DNA from: Streptosporangiales bacterium
GTDB taxonomy: Bacteria; Actinomycetota; Actinomycetes; Streptosporangiales; WHST01
DNA: 45,877 nt
Direction of reading: 5' to 3'
Assembly: GCA_009379955.1 (NCBI GenBank)
Contig: WHST01000041.1
Coordinates: forward strand, 1-45,877
Part shown: piece after piece, positions 39,873 to 45,877 of the stretch
Numbering within the stretch: the first letter of the stretch is position 1
Layout: each line of letters starts with the position of its first letter
Translations under genes and position numbers: made by a program
The notes under the pieces: generated by a model
What the model was told of the DNA's origin: nothing
The model's input: the letters and a program-made list of their open reading frames with translations, nothing else
Database searches by the model: none

Positions 39873-41030
39873 ATGCCGCACAGTCATGGAGGCAGGCGAC
39901 ACGCGAGGCCGCGATCTCGCCGATCCCCTGCCCGCAACGCCACGACCGGGCTCGTCGCCCTCGCCTCGGTCGTGACCCTCGCCGGTCTGAGCGCGTCCAC
40001 GACGGCCGACGCCGCGCTGTGGTCCCGCCAGGGCTCGCACGCCTCGTCGACCGCATCGGCCCCCGAACGTGCCGACGACGTGCCGGGCGCCGAGCACCTC
40101 GTCCCGGTGCGGCCACCGGCGAAGAAGCAGCAGCACGACCCGACGAAGGAGGCGAAGAAGGAGGCAGAGCCCGCGGCGAAGGAGACGGGCGGGACCGGCG
40201 CCGCCGACCGCACGGAGGCGGGGCCGACGAAGTTCGGTGCCGCCGTCCGTGCCGGCCGCGGCGAGACGTACCGCCAGGCCGTCGACAGGTCCGTGCGCCA
40301 GTACGGCCGGCTCGGCGTGGTGCGCAAGTTCTATCCCGGCCTGCCCGCACCGTGGTCGCGCATCCGGCACGACATCGGCTCGCTCACGCCGGCCGTCTCG
40401 TTCAAGGCGAGTCCCGCTCAGGTCCTGTCGGGCAGGCACGACGCGCGGCTGAAGGAGTGGTTCGCGTCCGCGCCGACCGACCGGCCGATCTACTGGACCT
40501 ACTTCCACGAGCCCGAGAACGACGTCGACGCGGGCGCCTACAGCCCGGCGCAGTTCACGGCCGCGTGGAAGCGGATCAGCAGGCTCGCCGACGCGGCTGA
40601 CAAGCCCAACCTGAAGGCGACCCTCACGCTGATGTGCTGGTCGCTCGAGAAGGGCTCCAAGCGTGACTGGCGTGACTACTTCGCGGGCAGGCAGTACGTC
40701 GACGTGCTCGCATGGGACTGCTACAACAAGGCGATCACACGCGCCGACTACGCCGACCCGAAGGCGATGCTCGGCACGGCGATCGCCACCGGCAGGTCCG
40801 TCGGCCTCCCCGTGGCCTTCGGAGAGTTCGGCAGCAAGCTCGCCCCAGGTGACAACGGCACCCGCCGCGCCGCCTGGCTGCTCGCCGCCGCCAGGTACCT
40901 GCACGACAACGACGTCGTGTACGTCAGCTACTTCGACTCGACCGTCGGCGGAGAGTTCCGGCTGCTCGACCGCGTGTCACAGCTCGCCTGGCGCACCGTC
41001 GTGACCGGCACCGCCCGCTGGCAACGGTAG
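39873..41030 (+). CDS. GH26-like glycoside hydrolase, secreted
   Basis: 385 aa. Arg-rich start and hydrophobic segment (about 24-44) ending in ADAA, a signal peptide; then a Lys/Glu/Pro-rich linker to about residue 120. Catalytic domain has the GH26-type acid/base Glu213 in YFHEPEND and the nucleophile Glu318 in FGEFGSK, 105 residues apart. It is more distant from the first GH26-like protein (27968) than a recent duplicate would be. Monocistronic with a structured leader, it ends at hairpin family A. Probably acts on a surface or environmental glycan. Confidence 0.8.
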   Translation: MPHSHGGRRHARPRSRRSPARNATTGLVALASVVTLAGLSASTTADAALWSRQGSHASSTASAPERADDVPGAEHLVPVRPPAKKQQHDPTKEAKKEAEPAAKETGGTGAADRTEAGPTKFGAAVRAGRGETYRQAVDRSVRQYGRLGVVRKFYPGLPAPWSRIRHDIGSLTPAVSFKASPAQVLSGRHDARLKEWFASAPTDRPIYWTYFHEPENDVDAGAYSPAQFTAAWKRISRLADAADKPNLKATLTLMCWSLEKGSKRDWRDYFAGRQYVDVLAWDCYNKAITRADYADPKAMLGTAIATGRSVGLPVAFGEFGSKLAPGDNGTRRAAWLLAAARYLHDNDVVYVSYFDSTVGGEFRLLDRVSQLAWRTVVTGTARWQR

Positions 41031-41060
41031 CGACGCCCCCCGCCCCCGATGCCGCAGACA

Positions 41061-41110
41061 CGTGAGGGGCACCCCGACCGGACCAGGACCCGGTGAGGGT
41101 GCCCCTCACG
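41061..41110. terminator. Bidirectional terminator, hairpin repeat family A, copy 3
   Basis: Arms at 41061-41081 and 41090-41110, 21 bp with two mismatches, between convergent ends of the GH26-like gene and cysN. The outer stem is the same as copy 2 at 10278-10331. Confidence 0.75.
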
Positions 41111-41146
41111 GTGCGGCGATCCCGGGGTGACCCCGGCCGAGTACAC

Positions 41147-42403
41147 CTAGGTCTTGTCGATCTCCAGCATGCCTGCCGCGACGGTCTGGTTCGTCGCCTC
41201 GTCGATGAGGATGAACCCGCCGGTCTCCCTGTTGCGTCCGTAGTCGTCGCAGAACAGGGGCTGGGTCGTGCGCAGCGAGATCCGGCCGATCTCGTTGAGA
41301 CCCAGCTCGACGGCGCCCTCGTTGCGGTGCAACGTGTTGATGTCGAGCTGGTACTGCAGGTCCTTCACCATCGCACGCACGGCGTGCGTGGTGTGCTTGA
41401 GCGTGTAGCGTCGACCCGGCTTCAGGCTGCCCCGCTCACTCATCCAGCACACCATCGCGTCGAGGTCCTGCGTGACCCGCGGTGAGTTGTGGGGCCGGCA
41501 GATCATGTCGCCGCGCGAGATGTCGATGTCGTCGGCGAGCCGCACGACCACCGCCATGTCGGGGAACGCCTCCTCGACCGGTCCGTCGTAGGTGTCGATC
41601 GCGGTGATGGTGCTGGTGAACCCGGACGGCAGCGCGAGCACCTCGTCGCCGACCTTCATCACGCCGCCGGCGACGGTGCCGGCGTAGCCGCGGTAGTCGT
41701 GGTACTCCTGCGCCTTGGGCCTGATGACGTACTGCACGGGGAAGCGCACGTCGATGAGGTTGCGGTCACTCGCCACGTGGATGTTCTCCAGGTGGCCGAG
41801 CAGGGTCGGTCCGTCGTACCAGGTCATCTCGCTCGACCGCTCGACGACGTTGTCGCCCTTGAGCGCCGAGATCGGGATGATCGTGAGGTCGGGCACCCGC
41901 AGCCGCTGCGCGAAGACGGCGAACTCCTCGCGGATCCTCGTGTAGACGTCCTCGCGGTAGTCGACGAGGTCCATCTTGTTGACCGCGAGCACCAGGTGCG
42001 GCACCCGCAGCAGCCCCAGCAGGAACGCATGGCGCCTGCTCTGCTCGGTGAGGCCGTGCCGCGCGTCGACGAGCACGATGCCTAGATTGGCGGTGGACGC
42101 CCCGGTGACCATGTTGCGCGTGTACTGCACGTGGCCCGGGGTGTCGGCGATGATGAACTTCCGCCGCGGGGTCGCGAAGTAGCGGTACGCCACGTCGATC
42201 GTGATGCCCTGCTCGCGCTCGGCGCGCAGGCCGTCGGTCAGCAGGGCGAGGTCGGTGTACTGGTCGCCGCGGGCGCGGCTGGCGCGCTCGACCGAGTCGA
42301 GCTGGTCCTCGAAGATCGCCTTCGAGTCGTACAGCAGCCGGCCGATCAGCGTGCTCTTGCCGTCGTCGACGGAGCCGGCGGTGGCGAAACGCAGGAGGTC
42401 CAT
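41147..42403 (-). CDS. cysN: Sulfate adenylyltransferase, GTPase subunit
   Basis: 418 aa. Translation-factor-type GTPase: GSVDDGKST (P-loop), DTPGHVQYTRNM (G3), NKMDL (G4), then two beta-barrel domains. It drives APS formation by CysD through GTP hydrolysis. The protein ends after the barrels, so it has no C-terminal APS-kinase domain. Start overlaps the cysD stop. Confidence 0.95.
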   Translation of the reverse strand: MDLLRFATAGSVDDGKSTLIGRLLYDSKAIFEDQLDSVERASRARGDQYTDLALLTDGLRAEREQGITIDVAYRYFATPRRKFIIADTPGHVQYTRNMVTGASTANLGIVLVDARHGLTEQSRRHAFLLGLLRVPHLVLAVNKMDLVDYREDVYTRIREEFAVFAQRLRVPDLTIIPISALKGDNVVERSSEMTWYDGPTLLGHLENIHVASDRNLIDVRFPVQYVIRPKAQEYHDYRGYAGTVAGGVMKVGDEVLALPSGFTSTITAIDTYDGPVEEAFPDMAVVVRLADDIDISRGDMICRPHNSPRVTQDLDAMVCWMSERGSLKPGRRYTLKHTTHAVRAMVKDLQYQLDINTLHRNEGAVELGLNEIGRISLRTTQPLFCDDYGRNRETGGFILIDEATNQTVAAGMLEIDKT

Positions 42404-43317
42404 CAGAAGTAGCCCTCCTTCTTGCGGTCTTCCATCGCGGCCTCGCTGAACTTGTCGTCGGCGCGCGTGGCGCCGCGCTCGGTGATGCGGCTCGTCGCCA
42501 CCTCGACGATGACCTCTTCGACGGTGGACGCCGTCGACTCGACCGCACCGGTGCAGGACATGTCACCAACGGTGCGGTACCTGACCGTCGCCTCGTACGG
42601 GGTCTCGTCGTCGCGCCTGGTGATGACGTCGGAGTCGGACAGCAGCATGCCGTCGCGCTCGAACACCTTGCGCACGTGGGAGAAGTAGATGGACGGCAGC
42701 GCGATCCGCTCCCTGGCGACGTAGTCCCAGATGTCGAGCTCGGTCCAGTTGGACAGCGGGAACACCCGCATGTGCTCGCCGGGATGCACCCGGGCGTTGT
42801 AGAGGCTCCACAGCTCGGGCCGCTGGCCCTTGGGGTCCCACTGGCCGAACTCGTCGCGGAACGAGAAGATCCGCTCCTTGGCGCGGGCCTTCTCCTCGTC
42901 CCTGCGCGCGCCGCCGAACAGCGCGTCGAAGCCGTGTTCGACGGTGGCGTCGAGCAGCACCTGGGTCTGCAGCCGGTTGCGGCCCTGCCCGGGCAGCTCG
43001 TGGACGCGGCCGTCGGCGAGGGCGTCCTCGACCGACGCGACCTCGAGCCGGACGCCGAGCTCGGCGACGAGCCGGTCGCGGAACTCGATCACCTCGGGGA
43101 AGTTGTGCCCGGTGTCGACGTGCATCACGGGGAACGGCACCGGTGCGGGCCAGAAGGCCTTGACCGCCAGGTGCAGGAGTACGCAGGAGTCCTTGCCGCC
43201 GGAGAAGAGCAGGGCGGGCCGCTCACATTCGGCCGCGGCCTCCCTGATGACGTGGATGCCTTCGGCCTCGAGCGCGTCCAGCTGCGACAGGCGATAGTCG
43301 GACGTGGTGATCGCCAT
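42403..43317 (-). CDS. cysD: Sulfate adenylyltransferase, catalytic subunit
   Basis: 304 aa from the ATG at 43317; the frame stays open much further upstream, but that stretch is the shadow of cysQ. PP-loop motif LFSGGKDSCVLLHLA, HVDTGHNFPE, the FGGARRDEEKARAKER stretch, and the typical C-terminus EAAMEDRKKEGYF. Makes adenosine 5'-phosphosulfate from ATP and sulfate with CysN. In this place it supplies activated sulfate to the nearby sulfotransferases rather than, or besides, cysteine synthesis. Confidence 0.95.
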   Translation of the reverse strand: MAITTSDYRLSQLDALEAEGIHVIREAAAECERPALLFSGGKDSCVLLHLAVKAFWPAPVPFPVMHVDTGHNFPEVIEFRDRLVAELGVRLEVASVEDALADGRVHELPGQGRNRLQTQVLLDATVEHGFDALFGGARRDEEKARAKERIFSFRDEFGQWDPKGQRPELWSLYNARVHPGEHMRVFPLSNWTELDIWDYVARERIALPSIYFSHVRKVFERDGMLLSDSDVITRRDDETPYEATVRYRTVGDMSCTGAVESTASTVEEVIVEVATSRITERGATRADDKFSEAAMEDRKKEGYF

Positions 43318-43334
43318 GGGCGACAGGTTCCTCC

Positions 43335-44093
43335 TCAGACGGCGTGCGCCGCGTTGAGCGCGTTCATCACACGGCCCGCGATCTCCTGGCGGCAGACCAC
43401 GAGGTCGGGAAGTGAACGCTCTGCGGTGTCGTACGTCAGCGGGGATCCGTCGAGCCGAGACGTGTGCAGGCCGGCGGCCCGAGCGACCGCGATCGGCGCG
43501 GCGGAGTCCCACTGGTACTGCCCGCCGGCATGGACGTACGCCTCGGCCTCGCCGCGCACCACCGCCGCGACCTTGGCACCCGCCGAGCCCATCGGCACCA
43601 GCTCGCCGGGCAACACCTCCGCCAGGCGTACGGCCTCCGCTGGAGGGCGCGTACGACTGACCAGGATACGAGAGGGAGTGCGCAGGTGGGACAGCGCGGG
43701 TGGGTTGTCGGCGGTGAGCACCATGCCCAGCGCGGGCAGGGCCACGGCGCCGGCGACGAGGCGGCCCGTCTCCCACAGCGCGACGTGCACCGCCCAGTCG
43801 GACCGGTCGAGCTCGCCGTACTCCCGGGTGCCGTCGAGCGGGTCGATGATCCACACCCGGTCGGCTCCCAGCCGGCGCTCGTCGTCGGGCGCCTCCTCGG
43901 AGAACACGATGTCGGCGGGACGCGCCTGGCCGAGGAAGTCGGCGAGCACGCCCTGCGCCACCCGGTCGCCCTCGTCACGCAATGCCCCGGGGTCGCCGTC
44001 ACCGCGCTCCGCGCGCAACCGCAGCAGGGCCTCACCGGTGCGCCTGGCCGCGGTCCTCGCCACGGCGTGGTCATCGAGCTCCTGGGACGTCAT
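43335..44093 (-). CDS. cysQ: 3'(2'),5'-bisphosphate nucleotidase (CysQ-type, inositol-monophosphatase fold)
   Basis: 252 aa. IMPase-fold metal motifs: FSEEAPDD, WIIDPLDGTREYG, and WDSAAPIAVARAAG. Breaks down 3'-phosphoadenosine 5'-phosphate, the inhibitory by-product of sulfotransferases. The gene lies 17 bases before cysD, and with cysDN and two sulfotransferases it completes most of a sulfation module. Other phosphatase substrates of this fold cannot be fully excluded. Confidence 0.88.
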   Translation of the reverse strand: MTSQELDDHAVARTAARRTGEALLRLRAERGDGDPGALRDEGDRVAQGVLADFLGQARPADIVFSEEAPDDERRLGADRVWIIDPLDGTREYGELDRSDWAVHVALWETGRLVAGAVALPALGMVLTADNPPALSHLRTPSRILVSRTRPPAEAVRLAEVLPGELVPMGSAGAKVAAVVRGEAEAYVHAGGQYQWDSAAPIAVARAAGLHTSRLDGSPLTYDTAERSLPDLVVCRQEIAGRVMNALNAAHAV

Positions 44094-44115
44094 ACGCGTC
44101 CGCCTCCCCCGCTCA

Positions 44116-45615
44116 CTAGTACGCTCCCGACTTCCTCAGCACCGCACCCAGGGTGCGGCAGACGATCAGCATGTCCAGCAACAGGGACCAGCGTTCCACA
44201 TACCGAATGTCGAGCCGCACCGCTTCCTCCCACGGGAGGTCGGACCGTCCGCTGACCTGCCACAGCCCGGTGATGCCCGGGCGCACCACGAACCTGCGGT
44301 GCACGTAGCTCTCATAGCGCTCGACCTCGCGCCGCAGCGGCGGCCGTGGACCGACGAGGGACATCTCACCGCGCAGGACGTTGACGAGCTGCGGCAGCTC
44401 GTCGAGGGAGTACCGGCGCAGGAAGCCGCCGAGCCGCGTGACCCGCGGGTCCATGCGCATCTTGAACAGGACGCCGTCACCGTCGCTGACCGGCAACAGC
44501 TCGGTGAGCCGATCCTCGGCCTTCGGCACCATCGTGCGGAACTTCAGCATCACGAACTCGCGACCGCCCTGCCCCACCCTGGACTGCCGGAAGAGCACCG
44601 GTCCGCGGTCGGACAGCTTGATCGCGAGGGCGAGCGCCAGCAGGAACGGCGACAGCAGGAGCAGGCCGAGCCCGGAGCCGACCTTGTCGAAGCTCGCCTT
44701 AAGCAGCCGGCGCCAGCCGCTCAGCTCGATGTGCTCGACGTGCAGGAGCGGCAGGTCGGCGACCGGCCGGACGGTGACCCGGGGTCCGGCCACCTCGAGC
44801 AGCGCCGGCGCGACGAGCAGGGTGGTGTCGCTGCGCTCCAGCTGCCAGCTGAGCCGTCGCAGCGCGACACCGTCGAGCTCCGGGCACCCGAGCACGACCA
44901 CGACGTCGGCGCCGACCGCGGCGACCGCGTCGTCGATGTCTGCGAACGACCCGAGCACGGGGACGCCGCAGTCCTCGATGACCATCGACGAGCGGACGGC
45001 CAGCCGGTGCGGCGGGAGGCACGCGCCGACGACCTGGAGGCCGTGGAAGCGGTCGCGGCTCAGGGTGCGGCAGAGGTTGGCGGTGGAGCGCTCGTACCCG
45101 ACGATCACGGCGCGCCGCATGCACTCACCGTGCATCCAGCGGCGCCGGTGCAGTCGGCGGCGCCAGGCGTAGCGCAGCACCAGTGTCGAGAGCGTCGTCA
45201 TCGGCACGAGGAGGATCAGCCAGCCACGGGCGACGTCGGCGTTGGCGAGGTACGACGCCACCGCCACGGCGACCATGAGGGCCGCGCCGGCCTGGAGCAC
45301 CTTGCGGTACTCCTCCGTGCCCTCGTGGAGGAACCTCGCCTCGTAGGCGCGCAGCAGTGTCAGGGTGCCGAACCAGAGCATCGGGAACGCGACGGTGGCG
45401 ACGGCGTAGGCCACGTAGAACGAGCCGAGCAGGCCGAACCGCACCCCGAAGGCGACGGCCGCCGACACCCCGGCGCAGACGAGGTCGATGAGGAGGATGC
45501 CCCGGCGATAACGGGCCTGCCAGGCGTACACCTGGTTACGTATCGCCCGTGAGGCGACATCCGGGGCTGATCTGGTGGTTCCGTCACTGTCGGGGTCGGT
45601 GCGCACTACCGACAT
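44116..45615 (-). CDS. Polyprenyl glycosylphosphotransferase (WbaP/CpsE/WcaJ type)
   Basis: 499 aa from an ATG with CGGAGGA upstream. Four to five N-terminal membrane helices (about 38-150), a CoA-binding-like domain (about 165-290), then the catalytic sugar transferase domain from about 305: a re-entrant helix (GLGLLLLSPFLLALALAIKL), RQSRVGQGGREFVMLKFRTM, SLDELPQLVNVLRGEMSLVG, and PRPPLRREV. It transfers a sugar-1-phosphate, usually glucose or galactose, to undecaprenyl phosphate and so starts repeat-unit synthesis. First gene of the leftward operon with cysQDN, a link between chain initiation and sulfation. Confidence 0.9.
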   Translation of the reverse strand: MSVVRTDPDSDGTTRSAPDVASRAIRNQVYAWQARYRRGILLIDLVCAGVSAAVAFGVRFGLLGSFYVAYAVATVAFPMLWFGTLTLLRAYEARFLHEGTEEYRKVLQAGAALMVAVAVASYLANADVARGWLILLVPMTTLSTLVLRYAWRRRLHRRRWMHGECMRRAVIVGYERSTANLCRTLSRDRFHGLQVVGACLPPHRLAVRSSMVIEDCGVPVLGSFADIDDAVAAVGADVVVVLGCPELDGVALRRLSWQLERSDTTLLVAPALLEVAGPRVTVRPVADLPLLHVEHIELSGWRRLLKASFDKVGSGLGLLLLSPFLLALALAIKLSDRGPVLFRQSRVGQGGREFVMLKFRTMVPKAEDRLTELLPVSDGDGVLFKMRMDPRVTRLGGFLRRYSLDELPQLVNVLRGEMSLVGPRPPLRREVERYESYVHRRFVVRPGITGLWQVSGRSDLPWEEAVRLDIRYVERWSLLLDMLIVCRTLGAVLRKSGAY

Positions 45616-45736
45616 CCAGGTCCTCCGAAGGCGATCGCGGGTGCCCTGCAGAGACCGGGGCCGTCGACGGTCCCCGTCAGCGTCGGCGACACATGCCCCC
45701 TATGTGCCCGACCGTCTCCAGGACAACTCGCCCGGA

Positions 45737-45766
45737 TACTAGTAGTACTTTGTTACGTGTGTCGCT
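45737..45766 (-). promoter_or_regulatory. Promoter of the glycosylphosphotransferase-cysQDN operon
   Basis: On the minus strand GCGACA (45761-45766) and TAGTAT (45737-45742) are spaced by 18. This predicts a 5' leader of about 110 bases before the ATG at 45615. The -10 lies in an AT-rich patch with a TACTAGTA palindrome. Confidence 0.45.
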
Positions 45767-45805
45767 ACCGCTGATCCGGCTCGTGATGTGGTCGTGTTCT
45801 GATCC

Positions 45806-45877
45806 GTGACCCCGGAGGAGATGGACCAGGTCAGGCCGCGGCTGGTGGCGTTCGCTGCGGAGATGCTCGGCGGGCTG
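45806..45877 (+). CDS. Start of an IS701-type transposase (cut by window end)
   Basis: 24 codons from a GTG to the edge. The translation, VTPEEMDQVRPRLVAFAAEM followed by LGGL, resembles the N-terminus of IS701-family transposases of actinomycetes. Too short to confirm, and no terminal repeat was identified with confidence. If real, it marks the right border of the polysaccharide locus with a mobile element. Confidence 0.4.
   Translation, partial: MTPEEMDQVRPRLVAFAAEMLGGL

Noticed and set aside
37956-40904. 982-codon open frame on the minus strand
   Set aside because: Antisense to the ABC ATPase, the M20D amidohydrolase and the GH26-like gene; no domain, biased composition.
42676-45552. 958-codon open frame on the plus strand
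   Set aside because: It lies opposite glycosylphosphotransferase, cysQ and cysD, all with clear motifs. The translation is low-complexity, rich in His/Gln/Asp/Arg/Val, typical of antisense frames in high-GC DNA.
1-45877. CRISPR arrays, rRNA and tRNA genes
   Set aside because: No regularly spaced repeats, and no cloverleaf or rRNA-like sequence was noticed by eye; a tRNA scan was not possible.

Overview
The window is high-GC DNA (around 70% by eye), with GTG starts, ATGA/GTGA gene overlaps and TANNNT-type promoters. This is typical of a mycelial or soil-type actinomycete (Actinomycetota); I cannot name the genus. Most of it (about 0.7-30.8 kb and 39.8-45.6 kb) is a surface/exopolysaccharide locus. 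Inserted in it is a transport and amide-hydrolysis locus (about 31.1-39.6 kb).

Left part: 1-721 has no convincing gene but several strong hairpins. A leftward operon (9423 to 722) encodes an AlgD-type GDP-mannose 6-dehydrogenase, a GT4 glycosyltransferase, an AsnB-type amidotransferase, a two-domain oxidoreductase and a heparinase II/III-like (polyuronate lyase-like) protein. Divergent from it is a lone methyltransferase (9581-10252). A leftward secreted parallel beta-helix protein (11916-10366) follows. A long rightward operon then runs from 12103 to 23762, mostly with overlapping starts and stops: SDR epimerase, NDP-sugar C-methyltransferase, glucose-1-phosphate cytidylyltransferase-like protein, PIG-L deacetylase, a degenerate second C-methyltransferase, flippase, GT2, pyruvyltransferase, a second near-duplicate flippase, and an RmlC/class III aminotransferase fusion. 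The two divergent promoter regions (9424-9580 and 11917-12102) share one inverted-repeat motif, so the whole locus probably answers to one regulator.

Middle part: DedA and VanZ-like membrane proteins are divergent. A WecG/TagA-type glycosyltransferase and a sulfotransferase read leftward. A GH26-like lipoprotein, a second sulfotransferase and a GT2 read rightward. At the right end a leftward operon (45615 to 41147) carries the polyprenyl glycosylphosphotransferase that would start repeat-unit assembly, then cysQ, cysD and cysN. Two sulfotransferases plus ATP sulfurylase and PAP phosphatase suggest a sulfated, acidic polymer. No Wzy polymerase and no APS kinase are visible here.

The inserted locus holds a D-glutamate-cyclase-family (DUF4392) protein, an M20-family homologue that has lost the canonical metal-ligand residues, a GntR/UTRA regulator, a polyamine/opine-type ABC importer (binding protein, two permeases, ATPase) and an M20D amidohydrolase. 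It looks like uptake and breakdown of an unknown N-acyl/amide or glutamyl compound.

Convergent gene ends are often marked by near-identical long hairpins in two repeat families. The right edge catches the first codons of what looks like an IS701-type transposase.
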